Assembly: GCA_031216915.1 (NCBI GenBank)
Contig: CM062292.1
Coordinates: 206,233,262 to 206,297,261 of the forward strand
From: Pictodentalium vernedei
Taxonomy: Eukaryota > Mollusca > Scaphopoda > Dentaliida > Dentaliidae
DNA length: 64,000 nucleotides
Direction of reading: 5' to 3'
In this document: piece by piece, positions 1-11,960 of the stretch
Layout: each line of letters opens with the position of its first letter
Position numbering within the stretch: position 1 is the stretch's first letter
Position numbers and translations under genes: made by a program
The notes under the pieces: model-generated
What the model was told of the DNA's origin: nothing
Databases searched by the model: none
The model's input: only the letters and a program-made list of their open reading frames with translations

Positions 1-3000
1 CCAGAGTGGCACATTTGGCATCCCTTTTCCCCATCTCTCCCAATTTTTCCCCGAAGCTCCAGTGATCTTGATCTCAGTTTGAACAGCAGTGACCCTCCAA
101 AGGTGCCATCTAGGTACTTCTCAAAAGCTGGCTTTTCTTTATATTGTAACCCCTGCAGTGATCTTTTCACGCTAACCCCTGCTCGCCAGTTTCGATTGCA
201 ATCTTCCATGACTCTCTCTTTGACAAACCTTTTGCCTTCTTTCATTCCTACTTCTATGTTTGTGACCTCTATAGAGTAATTGTCCATTAGTTCCCTCACA
301 TGTTTTGACCACCCCGTTTCTATATTAGAATTCCAAATGGTATCGAGCATCAATTTGCACCACCGGTTGTCAGGCAGGTTTCTCAAGTAGTTAAAGTAAC
401 ACAGTTTTCCCAAATCTACCCTGTCCTTGATTTTCATCCACCCAAGCTCCCCCCTTACTGCTTCCAAGGCTGCAGCATTACTCGACCCTGTTATCCATCT
501 GCCGGCATCATTTTGAGTATTTTCCAACTTCTTAATAACGGTTTGGTTTAATGGAATCACGTCCGTGCCATACGTTATACTTGGTAAACCCACCCTCTCC
601 CATAGTGTTTTCCCCACAAAGACCTTGTTGAAACTATTTTTCCCTAAAAGTTTTAGTTGGTTCAGAATTCTTTTCCCCTTCAGAATCAGTTTGGCTGAGT
701 AATTTCTGTACACCCCTCTTCCCGTTATATTTATGCTTACCCCTAGATACTCATACTCTCCCGTTTCTCCTACAGTGATTTGTTTGCTTTCCCCTTCGGG
801 GATTGAGAACTCCCCCACTCTCCATCTCTTCGTCATATCTACCTTGCGTCCAACGGGTATTACCTTGCTTTTATTTTCATTTAGTTCGAGCCGCCAAGTG
901 TTCCCATATCTACCAACAATTTCCAGCAGTTTCTCTAGCCCCTGTTCAGTTCTAGACATTAACACCATGTCGTCCGCAAAGAATAAGCCTGGTATCTTTA
1001 TGTCTCCAACATTTACCCCCTCCGCACTCTGAATTAGTTCGTCCCCTAAATCTTTAACATACAATGCAAACAAAATCGGTGAAAAGATACACCCCTGCTT
1101 GAGGCCTATATCCATAGGGACTCGTTTTGTAGTGATACTCCCTAGACTGAGTTGGCTTTGCACATCTGTATACAGTGCTTTCATGATTCCCACAAAGTCA
1201 CCCCCCAGTCCGATGCCCTCGAGCTTTCGCCACATACCTTCCCTCCACACTCGGTCGTACGCTTTTTCACATCTAGAAATGCCAGAAACATCTTTTTCTT
1301 TTCAGCCTTTGTTGATTCTATCAGTTGGGTGAGTGTAAATAGGTGATCAGTGACTCTTCGTCCTTTCCTGAAACCATTTTGAATTTCTCCTAAAAAACCT
1401 TTCTCTTCAATAACTTCCTCTAGTCTACCGTATATGACCTTACAGAATACTTTTCCGATGTTACTACTAACTGATATCCCCCTATAGTTATCTAGAACTT
1501 CCTTATCCCCCTTTTTGTGTATGAACGACACCTTACTTTCCCTCCACTCTCTGGGGACCTCTTGCTTTCGCAGAGCCAGGTTGAAAAGGTTTGTCAGGAC
1601 TTCAATAAGTGCCTCCCCTCCATTTTTGAGGAATTCGTTCGGAATTTCATCAGTCCCTCCCGCTTTACCATTTTTTAATTTCGAGACCACGTTCCGCACT
1701 TCTTCTGTCGTTATTTCGCTACATACACGATTGGATAGGTTCTCCTCCACCAGTGTATTTCTTTTTGGTGGGGACCCACTGCCCCATCGCCTATCGTTTA
1801 TCTTTTCCCAGTGCTTGACTAACTCTGAAGCGATACGGCCTTTATCTTCTGTACTTTCCGCATCCACTTTGATACTCTGCACACTACTTTTCCCCCGTTT
1901 ATTTACCCAGTTCCAAAATACGTTTGAGCTCGAACCCCCCGTTTTCTTTATTGTTCTGGCAAGACTGCAATTGCGCTCCTTCCTATTATTATTCTTTATC
2001 TCATTCACCTTTTTCCGTGCCAGTTCATATTCTCCTTTCATTAGTCTCGTGTCATTGTTATCCACCCCTTTAAGCTTCCTACTTCTTCTGTAAGCAGCGC
2101 ATTTTACCTTCCTTTCTTTTATAGCCTTTTTCAGTCCCTCGTTAACCCTGTATCCAAGCTCTCTCGTTGGGACCCTCACCCTTCCTATACACTCCTTCCC
2201 TGCCTCTGTTAGGCTATTTACTATGCCATCTGAAATACTCTGGACATTTGCATCCCTAGGTATACATTCAAGATTTGGTTTTAGTTTTTCCCGAAACTGC
2301 TTCCAGTCGGCTCCTTGTTTTAGTCCCCAAACTTCCTTGAAGGTATTTCTGTCTCTATTCGTCTTTTTGCCCATAATCTTAACTGTTATCAGGTTGTGAT
2401 CACTACCCAAGTCATTTTCTCCCTCGTCATCTATTTCTTCCTCTATAACCTCCCTCCATACGCTAATGTCAGTGAGTATATAATCAATTATTGTTTTCTT
2501 ATCGTTCCTCTCCCAGGTCCATTTACCCTTACATTTCGCATCCCTGTTCAGGATCTTTAAACCAAGCTCTTTTGATAGGTCCAACATCTTCCTCCCATTC
2601 GTGTTAATTTTCCTATCACCTCCCTGTATGCCCTCCTCCTTATTCCCGATGTGCCCATTGAAGTCCCCCATTAGGACAATACTGAACCCTCTGTTCCCAA
2701 GCTCTGTGATATTCGATCTAAGAGTTGTATATATTGAATCATTCCACTCGGGCTTACTTCCCTCCACTGCTAAGTATACAACACCAACGGCAACACTCCT
2801 GCTTCCTAACTTGATTTTTGCCCAGACTATTTCGTTGGATACTGGAATCTGAGTCCTTGCTTCTGTGAGATCTGTAATCAATGAGGGCTGTAATTCCTCT
2901 TTAGCGTAGATGCCAACACCCCCACCCCGTTTCTGACCCTCAGTTCGCCCAGCTCCTATCCACACGCAACCCTTCATCTGATCAACCCCCTCATCCCGTC

Positions 3001-3178
3001 GTATCCACGTCTCACTTAGACCCATTATATCGAAGTCTCCTTCGTCCATCATTGTTGATATTTCGCTTACTTTCTTGTGCAGACCCTGGATGTTGCAGTA
3101 CCCAAACTTAATGAATCTTTGTTTTTTTGTCATCACTGGCACATTATTATAACCCTGGTATGTCCCTGTATTGTGCAT
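1..3178 (-). pseudogene. LINE ORF2: AP-type endonuclease plus reverse transcriptase, one frameshift, 3' end cut by window
   Basis: The first 665 residues are open (3178 to 1181). The endonuclease comes first: FGYCNIQGL, MGLSETW, LMGDFNGHIG and GSDHNLITV match the exonuclease/endonuclease/phosphatase motifs. The RT begins around 1700-1300 with NYRGISVSSNIGKVF and FLAFLDVKK (motif A). Near 1261 one base appears to be lost: in the neighbouring frame the text continues as the expected AYDRVW, then GLKQGCIFSPILFALY (motif B) and FFADDMV (catalytic FADD, around 965-985). That frame stays readable to base 1 and ends in a Cys-rich GCQMCHSG stretch, like the zinc-knuckle tail of LINE ORF2. The copy is therefore nearly complete but frameshifted, unless the missing base is an assembly error. 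Confidence 0.85.
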
Positions 3179-3222
3179 GTTTGTTGTTCTTCCTATGTTC
3201 CCAGCATTTGTGCCACTCTGGG

Positions 3223-4215
3223 TTACCGGCTGTGGTCCCCTACCCCCCTTTTCTCCAAAAAAGGCCCAGCCACCTGTAAGATTTTTTGGCCCAACAGGTC
3301 TGTACCCATCCTACTTAAATGCAATCCGTCTCGCCCATACAACTCTCCTTGTCCCCAGAATGAATCCCAGTGGTCAATGAAATGTACTCCCAAGCCTTTG
3401 CAGTGCTCTTCCAGCTCCTCGTTTAGTGCCATAATCCGCGAGTTCCTCTCATTCCCACCACCCATAACGGGGAGCACCCCTGAAACGATGATCCGAGCAT
3501 TCCTGCTAAGTAGCTTACTAATTAGGTCCTTGTATGTGTCCACCAAACGAACTGATTTCCTCTCCCTGATGTTATTGGACCCCACATGTAATACCACTAC
3601 CGGATCAGGCCCCGACCCAGCTACAATACCGTCCACTCTATCCCTCAGGTCCTCCACTTTAGCCCCCGGAAAGCACAGAACTGTTCTATTTTTACTGTCC
3701 GGACCACAGACAACCTTGTCGATCCCCCGAACTATGCTACTTCCCGCAACCACCAACTTACTTTTGGACCTCGCCCTATTTATCTCCTCTAGTCTCCTAT
3801 TGTTTACAGCGTCCTCTTCCTCTCCAACAGCCCCACTCGGAATCAATATCGGTATCGGTATCTTTGACCTAGGATTACTCCTATCCTTGTCCCTCCGTCT
3901 CTTTCCAGGCCCTGAGCTACCTGGACTACTCCCCTGGTCTTCCCCCGGATCCCTCCTCCTTTTTCCTGGCCTAGACCCCAAGCTACTATCTGTTGCAACT
4001 ACCTCCATCTCCTCCTCTGTCTCTTCCGAATCGAGCACATCAAATCTGTTTCTGGTGCTGCACTCCCCACTGCCTTTGGACTTTACACCCCTATCTACCT
4101 GCTTCTCTGGCCCCCCTTTCCTACCACTTTTGGTAGTCCACGCCAAACGCTTTACAGCATTGTTCCGGCCTGGGCCCCCCTCATCTGTCCTACGTACTTT
4201 TCTAGCAGCCCCCAC
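3223..4215 (-). CDS. LINE ORF1 with SGNH/GDSL-type esterase domain
   Basis: This is a 330-residue open frame. The N-terminal third is basic and low complexity, rich in Arg, Lys and Gly, and fits RNA binding. The C-terminal half shows the SGNH-hydrolase blocks: VVAGSSIVRG (block I, nucleophile Ser in GSS), VVLHVGSNNI (block III, G-x-N) and DGLHLSRMG (block V, D-x-x-H). Esterase ORF1 proteins of this kind occur in CR1/L2-group LINEs and are thought to help form or target the RNP. The reported start is a GTG. The frame runs in-frame upstream to a stop near 4300 with no ATG, so the true start is missing or lies in a lost 5' part. No internal stop is present. The plus-strand open frame across this region is a shadow. 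Confidence 0.8.
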   Translation of the reverse strand: MGAARKVRRTDEGGPGRNNAVKRLAWTTKSGRKGGPEKQVDRGVKSKGSGECSTRNRFDVLDSEETEEEMEVVATDSSLGSRPGKRRRDPGEDQGSSPGSSGPGKRRRDKDRSNPRSKIPIPILIPSGAVGEEEDAVNNRRLEEINRARSKSKLVVAGSSIVRGIDKVVCGPDSKNRTVLCFPGAKVEDLRDRVDGIVAGSGPDPVVVLHVGSNNIRERKSVRLVDTYKDLISKLLSRNARIIVSGVLPVMGGGNERNSRIMALNEELEEHCKGLGVHFIDHWDSFWGQGELYGRDGLHLSRMGTDLLGQKILQVAGPFLEKRGVGDHSR

Positions 4216-4249
4216 CTCATTGTCGGACTCTGTTTTAGGATTGGAGTTG

Positions 4250-5165
4250 GATTCTTCATCTGTTGCAGACGTTAATACAAGTGGTGAAGGCGATGCTGAA
4301 ATCTATTCTTCAGTGTTAAAAAGTATATCTACTGATGTATCGATGGGTATCCAGGAGAAACCTGATCAATCTCCAGAAGCAGGTGCCACCGCTTATACTG
4401 TAACTCTGGGTGCTCTGAGGAATTTTGAAAATACCAGTTATCCCAGTTCTCACGCACCTGAGATTCATTGTCGCTCTGAAGGATCCCTCTATTCAAAACA
4501 TGCCCATGGGTATAATTGATTGACAATTCTGTAAGACCTCCCATTCCTGGCTGGATTTCTGACCTAGAATCTTGAGTCACTGACCTTGAAAAAACTATCG
4601 AGGTGAGCAATACTACAATCTTAAAACTTGAAACTGAACTCGGCGTCTTACACCAGTATGGTATGCATAACTCTATGAGAATTTGATTGAATTTCCGAAA
4701 CACAGATAATATTGCACTTGACATTGCCAATACCATGGGTGTTCCTCTTAAAATTGGTGAAATTGAAAGCAGTCATCATTCTGAGCCCCCTCAAACAACC
4801 AATCTCCAAGATCTATTCTAGTTAAATTTGGAAGTTACAGATCGCAAGACAGATTTTACAGAGGTTTGCTTAAGCTCAATGGGTCACTAATGAAAAACAT
4901 CTACATCAAGGAACATTTAACCAAGGATCGGTCTGGTCTTGCGAGAAGGGATCGTCTCCTGTCTCGTGATAAGAAAGTAGCCAGCTCTTGATTGCATGGC
5001 CGAGTTGTATTTGTAAAATTCTTTGAGGAAACCATCCTCTGTATTACCAACGATGCATAAATGTCGGCCACAGTAACAATCCGCACCCAACCATAAAAAC
5101 TCCATTGCCCATATGAATTTCCTATGAAGTGCATAGTCTTATATGCACCCTTCAATCATACTGGA
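4250..5165 (+). pseudogene. Decayed L1-type ORF1 (coiled coil, RRM and C-terminal domain)
   Basis: Several plus-strand frames together read like an L1-type ORF1 (transposase_22 family). An acidic Ser-rich N-terminus lies at about 4240-4520. A coiled-coil segment follows (VTDLEKTIEVSNTTILKLE, about 4575-4635), then an RRM part with TDNIALDIANTMGVPLKIGE (about 4705-4765). An open stretch at 4807-4989 reads PRSILVKFGSYRS and IYIKEHLTKDRSGLARRDR, the expected RNP-like and C-terminal-domain motifs, then VASS followed by a stop. At least four stops or frameshifts break it. No RT follows it in this orientation, so it is an orphan fragment of a LINE other than the esterase-type one next to it. Confidence 0.6.
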
Positions 5166-5238
5166 ATCATTAAGCAATCAGTTCTCACTAAATAGACTCG
5201 GTTCGACCACTAACTACACAGCTGCACAGGATGGTTTT

Positions 5239-5487
5239 TAACCCTTTACCTAACGAATCGCCCGCATCCGCCCATGTAATCGGCAAATTGAGCAGTTGAA
5301 AAAATTAAATTTTTCAAAATATTTCAACAAAACCATATCATGTGACCCCTCATTGGAATGAGGTCATTGAGCTCGTTCCAAGGAGGGGTCACATGATATG
5401 TTTTTTTTTTATTATTTTTTGAAAAATTTTGAAAGATGATATTTAAAATAATAATTTTGATATCGTCTGCGTTGGGTGAAGGGTTAA
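5239..5487. mobile_element. Palindromic MITE, copy 1 (piggyBac-like ends)
   Basis: The ends are inverted copies: TTAACCCTTTACCTAACG at the left and CGTTGGGTGAAGGGTTAA at the right. Inside lies a strong hairpin, with CATATCATGTGACCCCTC near 5334 facing GAGGGGTCACATGATATG near 5400. TTAA at both outer ends followed by CCC matches the insertion-site and terminal pattern of piggyBac-type transposons. No ORF fits. Related copies lie at 20763-20960 and near 34850-35035. It interrupts the L1-type ORF1 remnants. Confidence 0.6.
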
Positions 5488-5559
5488 AACCGAATTTTAC
5501 TCCTGCATTTATTTTTCTAGCACAGGCCAGTGCTGTTAAATTACAAACCATTGGAGGGG

Positions 5560-5810
5560 CCCATCGAACCCCTTACTGTGGTGTGCCATGTGACGGCGTC
5601 CTGACTCATGATAATAAAGTAGTCGGCTCTTGGATGCAAGATGGCATTGTACCCATAAAACTCTTTGATAAAATTGCCCACCATATTACCAGTGATGTGC
5701 TAATGTTGGCCATTGAAGATAAATTCAAACTAAAAGTTATAATCTGCACCCTACCGCAGTACCTCCATTGCCTATATGAATTTCCCATGAATAATAATAT
5801 AGCAGAGTAC
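5560..5810 (+). pseudogene. Second copy of L1-type ORF1 C-terminal end
   Basis: The frame reading DNKVVGSWMQDGIVPIKLF and HCLYEFPMNN is clearly homologous to 4970-5140 (KVASS, GRVVFVKFF, HCPYEFPMK). It therefore duplicates the ORF1 C-terminal end, separated from the first copy by the MITE. It sits in a 147-residue open frame whose first third comes from the MITE. It is either a second, better preserved fragment of the same LINE family or part of a tandem duplication. Confidence 0.5.
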
Positions 5811-5881
5811 AAGACGTGCGTGCACGATTCGTATAATTATTATCCCCGCATTTTAAAAAATGCGGGGATATTGTCATGATC

Positions 5882-5950
5882 TCCGTCCGTACGTCCGTAC
5901 GTCCGTACGTCTGTACGGCCGTACGTCCGTACGTCCGTACTTCCGTACGT
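5882..5950. repeat. (GTCC/GTAC)n microsatellite
   Basis: A tetranucleotide run alternating GTCC and GTAC sits directly after the head hairpin of pearl-like element 1. Open frames across it (repeating VRTYGRTD-type peptides) are periodicity artefacts. Confidence 0.9.
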
Positions 5951-6039
5951 CCGGTTTTGTAATTCGAAACGCTGTAACTTTCTACAGTTGTTCGATAGGG
6001 TCTGTGCAACCCAAAAATACAACTTTTAAATTTTGGTGC

Positions 6040-9000
6040 CACCAGGTGGCTTCTGTGGAGCCACTTAAAAAATGCGCTATTTTTTCACTTTTTTCCTGAA
6101 TAGTCCCAACCTATGTAATTCGGAGTTCTAAAATTACACTAGGGTGTTGCTAAATGATCTGTAGATATGTAGGAAGGTTTCGCATTTTTCGGGTGCCACG
6201 TGGCTGTGCCACCGTAGCCACTTTTGTGTTTTCTTAGACCGTTTCCGGCAAAAGGCTCGTAGGATATGTAATTCGAAATGCTAAATCCATGCTCAGATGT
6301 TGCAGTAGGGTCTATAGATGCGCACGAAGGTTTCGGATTTTTCGGGTGCCACGTGGCTGTGCCACCGTAGCCACTTTCGTGTTTTCTTAGACCGTTTCCG
6401 GCAAAAGGCTCCTAGGGTACGTAATTCGAAACGGTAAAACCATGCTCAAATGTTGCAGTAGGGTCTGTAGATGTGCACGAAGGTTTCAGATTTTTCAGGT
6501 GCCACGTGGCTGTGCCACCATTGCCACTTTTGTGTTTTCTTAGACCGTTTCCGGCGAAAGGCTCCTAGGGTATGTAATTCGAAACGCTAAAACCATGCTC
6601 AAATGTTGCAGTGGGGTCTGTAGATGCGCACGAAGGTTTCGGATTTTTCAGGTGCCACGTGGCTGTGCCACCGTTGCCACTTTTGTGTTTTCTTAGACCG
6701 TTTCCGGCGATAGGCTCCTAGGGTATGTAATTCGAAACGCTAAAACCATGCTCAAATGTTGCAGTGGGATCTGTAGATGTGCACGAAGGTTTCAGATTTT
6801 TCAGCTGCCACCTGGCTGCGCCACCATTGCCACTTTCGTGTTTTCTTAGACCGTTTCCGGCGAAAGGCTCCTAGGGTATGTAATTCGAAACGCTAAAACT
6901 ATGCTCAAATGTTGCAGTAGGGTCTGTAGATGTGCACAGAGGTTTCCGATTTTTCAGGTGCCACGTGGCTGTGCCACCATTGCCACTTTTGTGTTTTCTT
7001 AGCCCGTTTGTGGCAAAAGGCTCCTAGGGTATGTAATTCGAAATGCTAAAACCATGCTCAAATGTTGCAGTAGGGTCTGTAGATGCGCACAAAGGTTTCG
7101 GATTTTTCAGGTGCCACGTGGCTGTGCCACCGTTGCCACTTTTGTGTTTTCTTAGACCGTTTCCGGCGAAAGGCTCCTAGGGTATGTAATTCGAAATGCT
7201 AAAACCATGCTCAAATGTTGCAGTGGGGTCTGTAGATGCGCACAAAGGTTTCAGATTTTCCAGGTGCCACGTGGCTGTGCCACCGTTGCCGCTTTTGTGT
7301 TTTCTTAGACCGTTTCCGACGAAAGGCTCCTAGGGTATGTAATTCGAAATGCTAAAACCATGCTCAAATGTTGCAGTGGGGTCTGTAGATGCGCACGAAG
7401 GTTTTGGATTTTTCAGCTGCCATGTGGCTGCGCCACCATTGCCACTTTCGTGTTTTCTTAGACCGTTTCCGTCGAAACGCTCCTAGGGTATGTAATTCGA
7501 AACACTAAAACCATGCTCAAATATTGTAGTGGGGTCTGTAGATGCGCACGAAGGTTTCCGATTTTTCAGGTACCACGTGGCTATGCCACCGTTGCCACTT
7601 TTGTGTTTTCTTAGACCGTTTCCGGCGAAAGGCTCCTAGGGTATCTAATTCGAAACGCTAAAACCATTCTCAAATGTTGCATTGGAGTCTGTAGATGCGC
7701 ACGAAGGTTTCAGATTTTTCAGCTGCCATGTGGCTGCGCCACCATTGCCATTTTCGTGCTTTCTTAGACCGTTTCCGGCGAAAGGCTCCTAGGGTATGTA
7801 ATTCGAAATGCTAAAAAGCACGCTCAGATGTTGCAGTAGGGTCTGTAGATGCGCACGAAGGTTTCGGATTTTTCAGGTGCCACTTGGCTGTGCCACCGTT
7901 GCCACTTTTGTGTTTTCTTAGACCGTTTCCGGCGAAAGGCTCCTAGGGTATGTAATTCGAAATGCTAAAACCATGCTCAAATGTTGCAGTGGGGTCTGTA
8001 GATGCGCACGAAGGTTTTGGATTTTTCAGGTGCCACGTGGCTGTGCCACCGTTGCCACTTTTGTGTTTTCTTAGACCGTTTCCGGCGAAAGGCTCCTGGG
8101 GTATGTAATTCGAAATGCTAAAACCATGCTCAAATGTTGCAGTGGGGTCTGTAGATGCGCACGAAGGTTTCGGATTTTCCAGCTGCCACCTGGCTGCGCC
8201 ACCATTGCCACTTTCGTGTTTTCTTAGACCGTTTCCGGCGAAAGGCTCCTAGGGTATGTAATTCGAAACGCTAAAACTATGCTCAAATGTTGCAGTAGGG
8301 TCTGTAGATGTGCACAAAGGTTTCCGATTTTTCAGGTGCCACGTGGCTGTGCCACCATTGCCACTTTTGTGTTTTCTTAGCCCGTTTGTGGCAAAAGGCT
8401 CCTAGGGTATGTAATTCGAAATGCTAAAACCATGCTCAAATGTTGCAGTAGGGTCTGTAGATGCGCACAAAGGTTTCGGATTTTTCAGGTGCCACGTGGC
8501 TGTGCCACCGTTGCCACTTTTGTGTTTTCTTAGACCGTTTCCGGCGAAAGGCTCCTAGGGTATGTAATTCGAAATGCTAAAACCATGCTCAAATGTTGCA
8601 GTGGGGTCTGTAGATGCGCACAAAGGTTTCAGATTTTCCAGGTGCCACGTGGCTGTGCCACCGTTGCCGCTTTTGTGTTTTCTTAGACCGTTTCCGACGA
8701 AAGGCTCCTAGGGTATGTAATTCGAAATGCTAAAACCATGCTCAAATGTTGCAGTGGGGTCTGTAGATGCGCACGAAGGTTTTGGATTTTTCAGCTGCCA
8801 TGTGGCTGCGCCACCATTGCCACTTTCGTGTTTTCTTAGACCGTTTCCGTCGAAACGCTCCTAGGGTATGTAATTCGAAACACTAAAACCATGCTCAAAT
8901 ATTGTAGTGGGGTCTGTAGATGCGCACGAAGGTTTCCGATTTTTCAGGTACCACGTGGCTATGCCACCGTTGCCACTTTTGTGTTTTCTTAGACCGTTTC

Positions 9001-11960
9001 CGGCGAAAGGCTCCTAGGGTATGTAATTCGAAACGCTAAAACCATTCTCAAATGTTGCATTGGAGTCTGTAGATGCGCACGAAGGTTTCAGATTTTTCAG
9101 CTGCCATGTGGCTGCGCCACCATTGCCATTTTCGTGCTTTCTTAGACCGTTTCCGGCGAAAGGCTCCTAGGGTATGTAATTCGAAATGCTAAAAAGCACG
9201 CTCAGATGTTGCAGTAGGGTCTGTAGATGCGCACGAAGGTTTCGGATTTTTCAGGTGCCACTTGGCTGTGCCACCGTTGCCACTTTTGTGTTTTCTTAGA
9301 CCGTTTCCGGCGAAAGGCTCCTAGGGTATGTAATTCGAAATGCTAAAACCATGCTCAAATGTTGCAGTGGGGTCTGTAGATGCGCACGAAGGTTTTGGAT
9401 TTTTCAGGTGCCACGTGGCTGTGCCACCGTTGCCACTTTTGTGTTTTCTTAGACCGTTTCCGGCGAAAGGCTCCTGGGGTATGTAATTCGAAATGCTAAA
9501 ACCATGCTCAAATGTTGCAGTGGGGTCTGTAGATGCGCACGAAGGTTTCGGATTTTCCAGCTGCCACCTGGCTGCGCCACCATTGCCACTTTCGTGTTTT
9601 CTTAGACCGTTTCCGGCGAAAGGCTCCTAGGGTATGTAATTCGAAACGCTAAAACCATGCTCAAATGTTGCAGTAGGGTCTGTAGATGTGCACAAAGGTT
9701 TCCGATTTTTCAGGTGCCACGTGGCTGTGCCACCATTGCCACTTTGTGTTTTCTTAGACCGTTTCCGGCGAAAGGCTCCTAGGGTATGTAATTCGAAACG
9801 CTAAAACCATGCTCAAATGTTGCAGTGGGGTCTGTAGATGCGCACAAAGGTTTCCGAGTTTTCTGGTGCCACGTGGCTGTGCCACCATTGCCACCTTTGT
9901 GTTTTCTTAGACCGTTTCCGACGAAAGGCTCCTAGGGTATGTAATTCGAAATGCTAAAACCATGCTCAAATGTTGCAGTGGGGTCTGTAGATGCGCACGA
10001 AGGTTTTGGATTTTTCAGCTGCCATGTGGCTGCGCCACCATTGCCACTTTCGTGTTTTCTTAGACCGTTTCCGTCGAAAGGCTCCTAGGGTATGTAATTC
10101 GAAACACTAAAACCATGCTCAAATATTGTAGTGGGGTCTGTAGATGCGCACGAAGGTTTCAGATTTTTCAGGTACCACGTGGCTGTGCCACCGTTGCCAC
10201 TTTTGTGTTTTCTTAGACCGTTTCCGGCGAAAGGCTCCTAGGGTATGTAATTCGAAACGCTAAAACCATTCTCAAACGTTGCATTGGAGTCTGTTGATGC
10301 GCACGAAGGTTTCAGATTTTTCAGTTGCCATGTGGCTGCGCCACCATTGCCACTTTCGTGCTTTCTTAGACCGTTTCCGGCGAAAGGCTCCTAGGGTATG
10401 TAATTCGAAATGCTAAAAGCACGCTCAGATGTTGCAGTAGGGTCTGTAGATGCGCACGAAGGTTTCGGATTTTTCAGGTGCCACTTGGCTGTGCCACCGT
10501 TGCCACTTTTGTGTTTTCTTAGACCGTTTCCGGCGAAAGGCTCCTAGGGTATGTAATTCGAAATGCTAAAACCATGCTCAAATGTTGCAGTGGGGTCTGT
10601 AGATGCGCACGAAGGTTTTGGATTTTTCAGGTGCCACGTGGCTGTGCCACCGTTGCCACTTTTGTGTTTTCTTAGACCGTTTCCGGCGAAAGGCTCCTGG
10701 GGTATGTAATTCGAAATGCTAAAACCATGTTCAAATGTTGCAGTGGGGTCTGTAGATGCGCACGGAGATTTCGGATTTTTCAGCTGCCACCTGGCTGCGA
10801 CACCATTGCCACTTTCGTGTTTTCTTAGACCGTTTCCGGCGAAAGGCTGCAAGGGTATGTAATTCGAAATGCTAAAACCATGCTCAAATGTTGCAGTAGG
10901 GTCTGTAGATGTGCACGAAGGTTTCCGATTTTTCAGGTGCCACGTGGCTGTGCCACCATTGCCACTTTTGTGTTTTCTTAGACCGTTTCCGGCGAAAGGC
11001 TCCTAGGGTATGTAATTCGAAACGCTAAAACCATGCTCAAATGTTGCAGTGGGGTCTGTAGATGCGCACGAAGGTTTCGGATTTTTCAGGTGCCACGTGG
11101 CTGTGCCACCGTTGCCACTTTTGTGTTTTCTTAGACCGTTTCCGGCGAAAGGCTCGTAGGGTATGTAATTCGAAATCCTAAAACCATGCTCAAATGTTGC
11201 AGTAGGGTCTGTAGATGCGCACGAAGGTTTTGGATTTTTGGGGTGCCACGTGGCTGTGCTACCGTTGCCTCTTTCATGTTCTCTTAGACCATTTCCGGCG
11301 AAAGGCTCCTACAGTATGTATTTCAAAATGGTAAAACCATGCTCAAATGTTGCAGTAGGGTCTGTAGATGTGCACAAAGATTTCGGATTGTTCAGGTGCC
11401 ATGTGGCTGTGCCACCATTGCCACTTTCGTGTTTTCTTAGACCGTTTCCGGCGAAAGTCTCCTAGAGTATGTAATTCGAAACGCTAAAACCATGCTGAGA
11501 TGTTGCAGTAGAGTCTGTAAATGCGTAGGAAGGTTTTGGATTTTTTGGGTGCTAAGTGGCTGTGTCACCGTTGCCACTTTTGTGTTTTCTTAGACCGTTT
11601 CCAGCGAAAGGCTCCTAGGGTAAGTAATTCGAAATGCTTAACACATGCTCAAATGTTGCAGTAAGGTCTGTAGGTGCGTACAAAGGTTTCAGATTTTTGG
11701 GATGCCACGTGGCGGTGCCACCGTTTTTCTTTCGTGTTTTCTTAGATCATTTCCGGCGAAAAGCTCCCAGAGTATGTAATTTGAAATGCTAAAACTATGC
11801 TCAAAAGTTGCAGTAGGGTCTGTAGATGTGCACGAAGGTTTCGGATTTTTGGGGTGCCACCGTTGCCACTTTCCTGTTTTCTTAGACCGTTTCCGGCGAA
11901 AGGCTCCCAGGGTACATGTATGTAATTCAAAATGCTAAAACCATGCCCAAATGTTGCAGT
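6040..11960. repeat. 153-bp tandem array, about 38 units, with higher-order structure
   Basis: The landmark GGTGCCACGTGGCTGTGCCACC or a variant recurs every 153 bases (for example 6193, 6346, 6499, 6652). Each unit holds CTTAGACCGTTTCCGGCGAA, GTATGTAATTCGAAA and GGGTCTGTAGATG. Variant markers recur every 9 units: the CCCGTTTGTGG variant at 7001 and 8379, and AAAAAGCACGCTCAG at 7813 and 9191, both 1378 bases apart. A third, 8-unit period follows (to 10414). Outer units (before 6190 and after 11230) are more diverged, as expected for unequal exchange in the array centre. Open frames here are not genes. Confidence 0.95.

Larger units (their letters stand above)
1..4300 (-). mobile_element. LINE retrotransposon with esterase ORF1 (CR1/L2/Jockey group), 3' end beyond window
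   Basis: Two minus-strand coding regions lie in LINE order: an SGNH-hydrolase ORF1 (3223-4215), then after a 44-base gap an endonuclease/RT ORF2 (from 3178 leftwards). An esterase ORF1 ahead of an apurinic-type endonuclease and RT is a known layout in CR1/L2-group LINEs. The 5' limit is uncertain: the ORF1 frame stays open to about 4300 without an ATG, and unrelated plus-strand ORF1 sequence starts near there, so a 5' truncation is likely. The 3' part leaves the window at base 1. Confidence 0.85.

Noticed and set aside
3077..4519. 480-codon plus-strand open frame
   Set aside because: Most of it is antisense to the SGNH ORF1 (3223-4215), which has clear motifs; only the last 80 codons overlap real plus-strand L1-type ORF1 sequence.
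5737..6099. Open frames with repeated VRTYGRTD or VRTSVRLYGR peptides
   Set aside because: They translate the (GTCC/GTAC)n microsatellite and its flanks.
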